The notes under the pieces were generated by a model. That model saw nothing but the letters and a program-made list of their open reading frames with translations. It made no database searches and was not told the DNA's origin. This document shows, one piece after another, positions 7,499-21,289 of a DNA stretch of 21,289 bases. Position numbers and translations under genes: made by a program. Source of the DNA: Catenaria anguillulae PL171 (Eukaryota; Blastocladiomycota; Blastocladiomycetes; Blastocladiales; Catenariaceae); the NCBI GenBank assembly GCA_002102555.1, contig MCFL01000359.1:1-21289 (forward strand), in the 5' to 3' direction. How positions within the stretch are numbered: position 1 is the stretch's first letter; the number at the start of each line of letters is the position of its first letter.

Positions 7499-9724
7499 AT
7501 GCCTATGGCTTCCATCATTCGCCGAGCATTCAGTGTGTCCACCGGCGGACGGATGTCGTCGTGCTTGCCGGTGGGTCCAAAATCTAACCTCGCCTTATCC
7601 AAAATCCCGGGCCGGTCTCTACGAACACCACCTGCCCATCCAACCGGCCCGCGACATCCACCAGGCACAACTGCCGCGGCTACGATTGCCCACGCCCGTA
7701 AAGTCCGCACATGGCCGCGAACCGCTTTGCGTGTTGCAGGATGGACGACCCTCGGCCTGGCCATCACGACTGCGGCCGTGGCCGCCTACATTCCCATGGA
7801 ACAGGACGCCACGCTGCGCACTCGCATGGATACCGCTGTCAACGGGACGGTTCGGTCCGTCATGACATTTGCATCAACAGCGGCCATTATGGCAGCGTAC
7901 AAGGTTCTGTGGTGGAAGCATGGCCATTTGGGTGTAGACAGCAAAGAGTACAAGGAGCTGCGGGCCAAAGTGCATTTATGGAGTGCAGAGATTTTGCTCG
8001 AGCTGTGCCGTCATCACGGCGGCATTTACACCAAAGGTCGGTTGTTGCTTCATTTTTCCTCTAATCAGACGCAAGCGATTGACATTGTGTTGTTTGTGTC
8101 GTCTACAGCTGCCCAGCATGTCGGATCGCTTGTCAAAATGGTGCCAAAGGAGTACACGGACACACTCTCCGTCCTCCAGGACAAGGTCTGCTATGCTCAT
8201 TTGAGCGCTTTACCTTGTACCACTTGTCACGACCGCGACACTATCTGATGCTAACAACATGATTTTTCAGGCTCCCTTCCATCCGTTCGACGAAGTTTGC
8301 CGCATCTTCATGCGAGAGCTTGGTGGACTGCCAACCCGTACGCTTCGTATTGGTCGCAATCACATGCTTCTTCCGTTCGGACTGCAGCTGACCAGTGGGT
8401 TCCCATGTCGACTCGTTTAGAGTTTTTTCTCCTCTTTGACGAGCGTCCGATTGCCGCCGCATCACTTGCGCAAGTGCACCGTGCAGTGACATTGGATGGT
8501 CGGGAATGTGCTGTCAAGATCCAGTACGAAGATGTGGTCCGCAACTTTGGCATCGATCTGGTCGTGATGGAAACTTTGACCCAGCTCGTGTCCTTTTTCT
8601 TTCCCGAATTCCAACTCGGATGGATCGTCAAGGAATTTGACACCAATCTCCGCCAAGAATTTGACTTTCGAGTCGAGGCGCGCAATGCCGAGGATACAGC
8701 CGAGCGATTCAGGCACCGCAACGGCTTGGGCGATTTCCACGTCCCGAAGGTGTTCTGGGATTTGACGACCGAGCGTATCATGACGATGGAATTTATTACG
8801 GGCACTCGCGTGACCAACGTCTCGGAGCTTCAACTCAAGGGTTTTGACCTCGGAAAACTCCAACGCACGCTTATTGACGTCTTTTCCGACATGATTTTCG
8901 TCCAAGGTGTTGTCCATTGCGATCCGCATCCGGGCAACATGCTCGTGCGGTGGAATCCGGATCGCCCTGGCGTCACGCAACTCGTCCTCCTCGACCACGG
9001 CCTGTATCGCACACTGTCTCCCGAGTTTCGTCAAACTTACTGCGATTTGTGGGTCGGCATTCTCACGTCCAATGACGCCTTGCTTGAATCTGTTGGCAAG
9101 CGTCTCGGACCCGGAGGCGAGAAGTACTGGCACATGTTTCCATTCATGTTCGCCGGCGTGATTCGCAGCCCCAGCCCGACTTCAACAACCAGCAAAAGTT
9201 TGGCGAGCCCAGCGCTTCAACAGCCCATGGTCATTGGCGACCCGATTACCGAAGCCCACCGCCCAGCGATTCGCGCATCCATGAAAGGATTCACGCTCGA
9301 AGACGCCATGGACTTTCTCGAGGGCCTGCCGCGGGACATGCTGCTTGTGATGCGCACCATGAACCTCGTGTCGGGGGTTCATCGTGCGCTCGGTGGCGAA
9401 AACTTGCCAAAGTTCAAACAGCATGTTTGGTTTGCCGTTCTGGGCCGCCACTGGCCCATGCCTGAGGGCATCCCGTCGATTGCAATGTGGTGGCTCTTTG
9501 GCCGTGGCAAAACCGAGGTCAAAAGCGGGACTGGGTGGAAACGGGCGATTTCGGGGTGGGCCCGTGAGTGGGCAAGTGTATGGTTCCGCGTATGGGTTGG
9601 GGTCGGTTCAGCCCTGTTTGTGCGGGAGTGGAAGTTGTGGTGGAGCGGGGTCGTGGCGTGGTGGAGCGGCGGCATGTCGGTAGAAAGGAGCAGGAATATT
9701 GTGCCGGCAATGCCTTTTGAATGA
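7499..9724 (+). CDS. ADCK1: ADCK1/Mcp2-type ABC1 (UbiB-family) kinase-like protein, mitochondrial
   Basis: ABC1/UbiB atypical kinases act at the inner mitochondrial membrane; the ADCK1 group (yeast Mcp2/Cqd2) is linked to lipid and coenzyme Q homeostasis. Exons 7499-8036, 8109-8185, 8271-8337 and 8421-9724 (introns 72, 85, 83 bp) give a closed 661-aa frame and align without gaps to human ADCK1 as I recall it across each junction. The N-terminus (MPMASIIRRAFSVSTGG) is Arg/Ser-rich like a mitochondrial presequence, followed by hydrophobic WTTLGLAITTAAVAAYI. Visible motifs are the Ala-rich loop AAASLAQVH (239-247), Lys260 in AVKIQ, EFDFRVEARNAE, the catalytic loop VHCDPHPGN (392-400) and LLDHG (Asp419, DFG equivalent). 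The KxGQ motif reads K179-A-A-Q182. A Trp-rich tail of about 70 residues (WWSGVVAWWSGG) is unusual. ATG at 7505 is an alternative start. The transposon ends just upstream. Confidence 0.92.
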
Positions 9725-10074
9725 TCCGTAGTTGCCTTGCGTACCATATTTAGCATTCGAACTTTCAAAGTATTTAATTCACTGGTCATTTCCATTTGAA
9801 CATTCCACGATCTCCATCTGGACGCGTCAAGACTCTTGACAATTGAATGCAAGCCGCATGCAAGCCAATGAGTACCAACCAACTGCCAAGAAACATGAGA
9901 AGGATGGCTACCTAAGGGTGATTCCTACCCTCGGTCGTGCTGGTCACCCTTGCTCTTTCAGCCGAACTTACACAAGCAATGTAGTCCAGACTTTGCAGCC
10001 ATTACGATTACGGAGTCGTGGTCGTCTCTATCGCATCTTGTCTCGCACCTCCATCTCAAAGCATTCGCATCAAC
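9725..10074 (+). other. intergenic region between ADCK1 and the DUF4436 gene
   Basis: About 350 bp that must hold the ADCK1 3' UTR and the promoter and 5' UTR of the next gene. It is AT-richer just after the ADCK1 stop and pyrimidine-rich before 10075. I see no small gene or RNA. Confidence 0.5.
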
Positions 10075-11622
10075 ATGTTGGGCCTCACCAAGCTTTTGCC
10101 GAGTTTGAAGGATAACAAGGTCGTTCGACGCATCGTCTACCTCCTCTCGCTCTTCATTCTGTGGGTCGCCATCATTGTCCCAACATACTTGGTGTACAAG
10201 GGCGAAATCGCCGACACAAACTTGCTCCCGTCGTCGCCCATTCCCAACTTCAATCAGTATGTCAACGTCTCGGCTCGCCTAGCTGCGATCAATCCCATCG
10301 AGTCCTCGTTCCAAATGACTCTGGATTTGGACGCAGTCACCAACGGCCCTGAAGGGAACGGACAAGCGCCGCTTGATTTGTTTTCGGTGGTGAACGGCGA
10401 GAAGCGGCTCAAGTCGCCCGTCACCATCTTTGTCCAATCGACATCAAAGACATTTGGTGTGAACGAACGACTTGGATCTTGTACGTCAACACCTTGGTGT
10501 ATATACGCCGTTGTTGTTTCTCACATTCTCCTGACGAATTCTTGCCCTTGAACCACAGTGTCCATCACCATCCCTTTTGAGTCTGGCAACATCATCAGCT
10601 ACCCATTTGACCAGCACCAATCGAGCATTGACATCACCGCTCAGATTGGGAATCCGACAAATAACCCGAATGCAACCTTCATTCCGGTTCCCCTGCGCCT
10701 CACTGTGGACGGCGCCGTCCCAGGCTTTTCCCTACGCGAGTTTTCCGTGTTTGCCGATGAAGGGCGTGGATTCGCATCCATGTTTGTGTCGCTGACCATT
10801 GGAAGGTCGGGAACCACCAAGGGATTCTCCATCTTTATCGTCGTTTTGACATGGTTTTTGTCGCTGATTATGGGTTGGTTGTCGATTCAAGTCGTTCGAC
10901 TGAAGCGACCTGTGGAAGCTCCAATGCTAGCGTCGCCTTGTGCGCTCCTGTTTGCCCTTCCGTCCTTGGTTTGTTTCAACCCTTTCCTGGTCTGTTGTTC
11001 AGCACACGGGAAAAGCAGACTGATCGAGTGTGATGTTTCCATAGAGGAATGTTCAGCCGGGTGTACCGAGTATTGGTGTGACTGTGGACATTGTGGGCTT
11101 CTTCTGGTTCGTTCTGCCAGTTTCAAAAGATTTGCGTAGCATTTGCTTACACGAGATTGTCCACCGTCCAGGAACATGGCTATCGTTGCCATGTCAGCTA
11201 TCCTAATCATTCTCTACTTTGTCTTGCGTTGGGCTCCACCAGCGCCAGCCCCGTCCGCTGATACCTCTGCACCAATGGATGCGCCACCGAAGCGCCCCGA
11301 TCGCAACAGCGCCGATACCTTGCCGTACGGCCGAGACACCTTGGAGCGCAAGCAATCGAGCTCGGGTGCGGGATCCCCAGCTGAGGAGGAGTGGCGGTAT
11401 CCACCAACACTGCAAGTTTCCCACGACGACCCCCCAGCGCCTTCGCGTTTGCACCATCGTGAAGCGTACTCGCTCAAGGACTTTTCCCCCGTTACTTCGC
11501 GTCGCCCGTCCCTATCGCCCATGACAAGTCCTTCGCAAAGGTTTGCAAACGCAGATGCATTCACCAATTCGCCACGCTTGCAGAATGTGGCAATGCGGCA
11601 ACAGCAGCATAACAGGGGTTGA
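10075..11622 (+). CDS. DUF4436 family membrane protein
   Basis: Exons 10075-10480, 10559-10968, 11045-11106 and 11172-11622 (introns 78, 76, 65 bp; donors gtacgt, gtttgt, gttcgt) join into a closed 442-aa protein. The order fits DUF4436 proteins: an N-terminal membrane segment (IVYLLSLFILWVAIIVPTYLVY, about 21-42), a luminal or extracellular beta-rich domain of about 180 residues (VPLRLTVDGAVPGFSL included), then membrane segments FSIFIVVLTWFLSLIMGWL, MLASPCALLFALPSL and, after the family's RNVQPGVPSIGVTVDIVGFFW stretch (split here by two introns), NMAIVAMSAILIILYFVL. Reconstituting that stretch exactly is strong evidence for both splice choices. A hydrophilic tail of about 120 residues rich in Pro and Ser follows the last segment, probably cytosolic. 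Biochemical function is unknown for the family. The ATG at 10075 is the first that leads into the membrane segment. Confidence 0.85.
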
Positions 11623-16241
<4,619 letters not shown>

Positions 16242-16660
16242 TTGGATGGGTGCAGTATATCAAATGAGTTGTTATGTACATCGCCGTGTCTCGGATCGGA
16301 AAAGCAAGTCTTGTATTTTTTATGCTGAAAATGTCAGCTTGTGTCCCTTTTGCACGTTTTGCTCCAAATGAAGGCCGAAGAAGGTAATCAAGCAAGCAAG
16401 TTTGTTTTTCATTTGTAACAAGAAAGGCAAAACAAAGTCGTCAGAAAGTATATTGAGAGCCGAGGAGGAATGTGGATATTGGAGCAAGGTTACACGAATG
16501 ACAAAAGACAACCAAGGCAACAATTGCAAAAAAAAATGGGTAGATTCGAGGCAAGTGTACAAAAAACCAGATGCAAAACAAGGTGAAAATGACAGTGCAA
16601 GATAAACGAACAAGTAAGGCGCTACTTAAGGCTAAAGGAATACGACAAGAGCATGCGAGG
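16242..16660. other. intergenic region between convergent genes
   Basis: About 420 bp shared by the 3' ends of SMC3 (+) and the RGS gene (-). The plus strand is A-rich, with nine A at 16528-16536. A Lys-rich open frame at 16402-16605 looks like a by-product of this composition. No gene or RNA supported. Confidence 0.5.
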
Positions 16661-18719
16661 CTAGCGGCGAGGTGACTTTGGTAACCAAGAGTGCGAAGAA
16701 CTTGATGCGGGAGCAGTCCGGCCATACGCAGACGTATCCGAGGATGATGATCCATTGGCCGTCTCGAGCGCCATGAGCAACGCTGCTGGTGATGGTTGCG
16801 ACCGCTGGGATCTCGACAAGGTTCGAGCCGCGGCACGCTTGGTCACACTGTGCGCCGGGTCGACCGCTTCCAAAATGGCCCGATCGAGAATGGTTCGTGG
16901 AGACTCTGGCGCTGACCGAACCATCACAGGCTTGGAGCGCGGGGCGGACAGCGACTCGGCCGCAAATGTGATTGGGTTGTGGAAAATGTGCGTCCACGCT
17001 GCCGAATCGCGAATCATACGCCTCACTTCACGAGCGACCTGGGTCAGGGCCAAGTCCAAGGGGTCCCAGCAGGACGAAGCAAGTGTTCCAACACCCATGA
17101 CCAGACGTGCAACGGTCCCATTCAAGTACCACATGCGCGTGGACTTCGCCAGTCAAGTTGAGCTCACACCGTGCGCCACGGTGGACATAACGCCGGAGAA
17201 GGTCGTAGCGGATGCGACGGGCAATCGAATCGTGCCCAAAGCCCTGAGCCCGATGACCCTTGTCACCCGGCACGGGCGAAAAGGCCGGGGTAGACAACGA
17301 TGTGACGGACTTGGAGCGAGAATGGTTGCTGTCCGCGGGCTGTGCGAGTGAGCTCTCGGCCGAGGTTGGTGGTACAGATACGGAAGAACCAGGCATGGAC
17401 GACCAAGCGCCCAAGGTTAGCTTGGCGGACCCAAGCGGCGCAGATCGGAGCGGCGGGAGATCCACCGGGCCACCGAGCGATGAATCAAATGCGGGCGGAG
17501 GCGACAAGTTGAGCGCCATGGGCCGCCGCTTACCTCCGCCTTCAATCAAGAGTTCGGGTGTCGTGGATGGTGATGAGGGTACCGAAGATGAATATGGGCC
17601 CGAAATGACAGGAGAGGCGCCTGGCCTTAGCTTGCGCGTGAGCCATGACGGGGATCCCGAAGGTGCGGTTGAATTGGACGACGTCGACGAAGCAGCAGAT
17701 GGGGTTGGCGACGGTCCGTTCCAAGGCGGCAAATCGTCATTGAGTTGGCGCAAGGAAAAGGTGGGCGACGGAGACGACGAGACGGTGGTCGAGGCTGATC
17801 CTTTGCGAGATGGTGGCAAGGATTCGGGCGAGGGCGAATGCGGCTAAACGAGAGAAAGAGACAAGCAATGTTAGCATATGACCAGATCTGGTGACAGTAC
17901 ATGGCCACTTGAGGGGAGGCGACGAAAATGCAGGATGAGGTGCAAGAAAGCGAACAAAGAAAGGTGTGGAGTTAAGACGGCAGGTGATCGGCCCGGATCA
18001 ACGGCAGAATGGCGCCAGACCACAGCTCATAAAGGTAAAATGGCTGGCTCGTGACTCGAATAAATCAAAATCACACACCGCGCAGGAAAAATGCACGGGA
18101 AGTGGACGGGCAAATACTTATCAGACAATGCAGGGAGGCAGGGGAGGCAAACATACCCTGGACGATGATGATGACGACGATCCCCATGCCCTTTTGAAGA
18201 GGCGCGTGATTGATGCCGTGACTGACGAGGACGATGACTTTGTGCCTGGCATCGCTCCGCCGACTGGCAATGATCCCGTGCCTGCCACTGGTCCGACACG
18301 CGGTGTGCCAGGTGCGGACAAGGACATCCCGTGGCCGCTCGGGCCACCAGTTGATGCGTTGTGACTGGGAACGATGCATGTGGATGTGGGCGCGACAAGG
18401 GCGGATTCACGCCAAGGTTGCGAGCTGATATTGTGCTTGCAAACTGATCCATTGTGTGCGATAAGGCCCGCGCCATGGGCGAAAGTACCGACCAGTCGTG
18501 GACAGATGGATGCGCGAGACAGTGGTCGCGTGGCGGGTCAAACGCTCCCCCATCGCTGGGAATTGGCGGCGCGACAGCCCATCCTGAAACCTTTGGTGGA
18601 AGTGCAACCACCCACATGAGGTCGGCCCAAAATGCACCCAGTTCGCCAGAGTAGGATTGATCAAGCGCAGAGGCAAGTGACTGGAATGCCGTCGGGTCCG
18701 TCAGCATGTGGTCCAAAGC
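16661..18719 (-). CDS. RGS-domain protein, C-terminal portion with a split RGS domain
   Basis: RGS domains speed up GTP hydrolysis by G-protein alpha subunits. Read on the minus strand, an exon beginning at 18719 (acceptor AG at 18720-18721) encodes ALDHMLTDPTAFQSLASALDQSYSGELGAFWADLMWV in two overlapping parts, which matches the first RGS helices (L..P......F....S.E.L.FW.D). The later helices are at about 17215-17030: IARRIRYDLLRRYVHRGARCELNL, then, after a proposed 91 bp intron (17039-17129, gtactt...ccag), REVRRMIRDSAAWTHIF. Between the halves lies Ser/Pro-rich coding-like sequence, including 17843-17250. A 313 bp intron (17844-18156, gtatgt...ctcgtttag) is likely, with a strong pyrimidine tract. 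The frame ends with TAG at 16661-16663. Exons between 18600 and 18157 are unresolved. Domain call fairly good; the exact protein is not. Confidence 0.5.
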
Positions 18720-18721
18720 CT

Positions 18722-20121
18722 GGCTTCAGCCGAGGGCATTGGATTCGAAGAGCCAGTCAAATCCAGGTCTGCAGCCGTTTCTTCGGCTCCACAATCAAGT
18801 TCTTGGTCGGGTGGTGGTGTTGACGAAACATCGAGTGGATGGCAAATGAGGGGAGGTGACATGCTCGACGAAGACAGCGGCAGAGCCGCTTGTGCATGCG
18901 AATGATGGAGGTGGTGGTGTGGCTGCTGGCCTCGCGGAGACGGCTGCGACGATGGGACGGGCGATGTGGGGACAAGCCCACCAACGCTGAGTCGAGGACG
19001 AGGCGATGTTGGCGGTAATGGGCTCGGGAGAGGACCGGCCGGTTGGAGGTCGTCAGGCGTGAACATGGTCGGCAGTGTCGACGGCGGCGGCGGCGGACAA
19101 ACGCGAGACAAAGGTGCGTTTGTTGCGGCCAGAGATGGGAGCGATATGAATGTTGGGCAGCTCTTGGATAGTGCGTCGACCGAGAATCAATGTGCGAACT
19201 TGAAAGAGAGTCAAATCCGCTGCTGCGGCTGGCCACCGTTCAAACGGCGGGGGAATAGGGAGGAGGGAAGGGTGGCAACAGGAACAGCACTGGAAACAAA
19301 ACGTTTGAGATGGTGAACAACAACAACTTGTGGTCAAGCTGAAGGCACTGGTGCCATGTCATGCCCAGACGGGGGTCAATGAACGGAATGAATAGGCGTA
19401 CATTACTAGGTGTGAGCAATGATGCGAAGGCGAGGAGCCAAGGAGAGGAGACCAGAAGGCCGAATGATGGCGAATTGTCCAAAGAGAACAAGCTTGCTGT
19501 GAGTGTCAGTGTGCAGGAAGTGAGAGTGGGGAGCACTGGAGACTGACGCTTGTTGATGATGATGTCGAAACAAACAGAATGTGAGACTGGGTGGCATAGC
19601 ATGGGTGGAAGTAAAATGTAGCGGTTAACGTTGCAACAGCGGTAGAGAGATGGTTTGTCTGGCATGAATGAAACGGACCAGGCGGCCGCCAGTGGGTTCT
19701 TGCGGAGACTGGATGTGTCCACCTATGGATGGAAGTCAGGCGCAGGTCTGCGATGGTGGCACCTTGTGTGGTACGCAGAGGCAGGAATTGGCGTACAGAC
19801 TCTTTCGTTGTCAATAAAGATTCTCATGCAGCAGAATGAGTCTGAAGTGCGAGGGCTTCCGAAGACACTGAGCCAAAACAGTGCACGCCATTTTCGTCTG
19901 TTGCGTGCACCAGATTCATCGTGACACTCAGGTTGATAGTAACTTGACTCCATCGACATGCCTGATCCTTTTCGAAACTCAACATACCTACCAATTATCA
20001 CAGATGAGTCTCTCCTCCTTGCCAGGCATATGCATGCGACCAAAACTTTACCGGCAACCAAATGGGGTAAAGGAGCAGGGGAGGAGCACGGTCCGGGGTC
20101 CGGGCCTGGGAACCCCGACAT
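18722..20121 (-). other. likely 5' part of the RGS gene: Pro-rich linker and possible 7TM region
   Basis: Minus-strand stretches here look coding but hop between frames. 19111-18740 gives a Pro/Ser/His-rich frame (TSPRPRLSVGGLVPTSP), suitable as a linker ahead of the RGS domain. 19500-19400 gives KLVLFGQFAIIRPSGLLS followed by LAPRLRIIAH, and 19390-19270 gives a hydrophobic run, LDHKLLLFTISNVLFPVLF. VRTLILGRRTIQELP follows at about 19200. This order (membrane segments, linker, RGS) resembles fungal 7TM-RGS receptors, but I could not assemble seven segments or firm splice sites. A possible start codon is at 20121. An alternative is a decayed gene or one with many short introns. Confidence 0.3.
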
Positions 20122-20308
20122 AATGAAACGGAAAGGATTGGCATCTACGATGTGCATTGGCAATAAACGACAAAAAAAAAAGAATGGAATACGAATGGTG
20201 GCAAGGCAGACTATGGTACATGGTCCCACAAGCGCATGGAGCTGAGTGGGAGAAGCAAGTTTGAACGAGGCATCGGGAAAAAAGGTGCGGGCAGCGAGGA
20301 AAGCAAAT

Positions 20309-20929
20309 TCACCACTTGAGGACCGACTTTCTTTCCTCCTTTGACTTCTTGACGATGATAGCGCCCGTGAACTTGTTGTACTTTCTGATGACTTCTTTTT
20401 GATGGATTGGACTTGGCAGACAATTTCTCTGCGACACGAGCAACAAATGTGAATAAATCGAACTCTTCAAGCCGGATGTAAACAGCGATTCAAGCTCGCC
20501 GCAACACATACGATCAACATCCATGGAGGCATTCAGCGTCGTGGCCGAAAGTGTGTTCTGGACAGCTTCCTCCTCCTCCTCCATGTCCATAGCGGCCGCC
20601 TTTTCAGCCTCGCGGCGTGCCCGGGCAGGAGGTCAATCAGGGCATTCTTGAATGAGAACGAGTATTTGGGCGATTCTGTTCGGGTTCCTCAACATGCACA
20701 ACCTTTGAGTCCTTGTGCAACCGCGCAGCACACCGCTGAAGGCGCTTGTTGTACACCGGGTCGAAAATCTCGGCGCGCTTGATGGCGCGGAATTTGCTAT
20801 TGACGGTTGGCGATTGATTTGCGCGAGTCAGCACGACCAGAAGCGAACGCGTGCAGATGCGATGGGTTTCATTTCATTGCGGGCGAGACAGAGCATACCG
20901 CTTGGATTTGGAGCGGATGGATTTGCCAT
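20309..20929 (-). CDS. LLPH/DUF2423-like small basic protein (ribosome biogenesis family), disrupted model
   Basis: LLPH in animals and DUF2423 proteins in fungi (yeast YBL028C) are small nucleolar basic proteins. The minus strand begins ATGGCAAATCC at 20929; one extra A would give MAKSIRSKSKR, the family's start. An intron at 20797-20898 (gtatgc...atag, 102 bp) then joins to KFRAIKRAEIFDPVYNKRLQRCAARLHKD, as in LLPH-type N-termini. A later exon encodes AREAEKAAAMDMEEEEE-like acidic sequence ending NASMDVD, then an intron at 20429-20511 (gtatgt...gcag, 83 bp), then KLSAKSNPSK and, one base out of frame after an A run, RKYNKFTGAIIVKKSKEERK ending SVLKW (human LLPH ends GLAW). The link between the second and acidic exons is also unresolved. 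Sequence errors at homopolymers or a pseudogene are both possible. Confidence 0.5.
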
Positions 20930-21289
20930 GTTGCTGCGTTTGCTGCTTGTCTCGGTAGTGTTTTGCTCAATCATAGGCGATTAACGAAGGAACCGTCATG
21001 ACACAGGCAGAACCGCCTCATACTGTGCACCGTTAACCGACCTTTCTTTGCAACTTCTCTCGGTCAGAAGCATTTTGTTCATGCGAGCTCACGTGACGCG
21101 TCGATGCCACGACACAACGCGACTTCAAGGGAGGGCCAGGGAAGAAGATCAATGCATGTATCGTGAGGATGAGAGTGATGGTCGGGGTAAAATAGAATCG
21201 TAGTTCAGTGAGTAGAGTGAGGGTTGGCAAGCAATGACAATGAAAAGGTCGTGAATTGGTATACACAAAGCGGACACACAATCACCCCA
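20930..21289. other. region upstream of the LLPH-like gene to the window end
   Basis: About 360 bp expected to hold the promoter of the minus-strand LLPH-like gene. The minus-strand open frame at 21033-21281 shows no family resemblance and unremarkable composition. I see no feature I can support. Confidence 0.4.

Noticed and set aside
8338-8387. Acceptor at 8387 for the third ADCK1 intron
   Set aside because: It gives a 50 bp intron and adds eleven residues that break an otherwise gap-free match to ADCK1; the acceptor at 8420 fits exactly.
16402-16605. Lys-rich small open frame (+) after SMC3
   Set aside because: Sits in A-rich shared 3' UTR sequence, no recognisable domain and no promoter-like context.
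21033-21281. Open frame of 82 codons (-) at the right edge
   Set aside because: No family resemblance and runs toward the LLPH-like promoter region; cannot be told from chance.

Overview
The window looks like nuclear DNA of a zoosporic (flagellated) fungus, most likely Blastocladiomycota or Chytridiomycota. The reasons are compact eukaryotic genes with 65-100 bp GT-AG introns, a cohesin SMC3, a DUF4436 membrane protein, an RGS-domain protein that looks receptor-like, and a nephrocystin-4 (ciliary transition zone) gene, which implies a flagellum. Another flagellated opisthokont or relative is not excluded. All assignments come from reading motifs, not from searches.

Layout from left to right. 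1-1703 (+) is the C-terminal part of a nephrocystin-4-like gene, cut by the window edge. 1893-7333 is a 5.4 kb Mutator-like (MULE) DNA transposon. It is bounded by GGGGGT...ACCCCC ends and a duplicated AGGCAA(GG) target site, has degenerate subterminal repeat arrays in inverted orientation, and carries one multi-exon transposase gene (2968-6697). 7499-9724 (+) is an ADCK1/Mcp2-type mitochondrial ABC1/UbiB kinase-like gene, with the transposon ending about 160 bp upstream of its start codon. 10075-11622 (+) encodes a DUF4436 membrane protein. 12151-16241 (+) encodes SMC3.

Convergent to SMC3, the minus strand carries a gene ending at 16661 with a split RGS domain, preceded upstream (18722-about 20121) by Pro-rich and hydrophobic coding-like stretches that suggest a 7TM-RGS receptor. 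A short minus-strand gene at 20309-20929 resembles the LLPH/DUF2423 ribosome-biogenesis family.

The host genes are unrelated housekeeping and signalling functions and do not form a pathway. ADCK1, DUF4436 and SMC3 give perfectly closed exon models (661, 442 and 1279 aa). The NPHP4, transposase, RGS and LLPH models each need at least one unexplained frame change, partly next to homopolymers, so sequence errors, decay or missed introns must be considered there. The most notable finding is the delimited MULE with its own end structure and an unusual transposase. The split RGS domain, the KxGQ-to-KAAQ change in ADCK1 and the enlarged charged linker in SMC3 come next.
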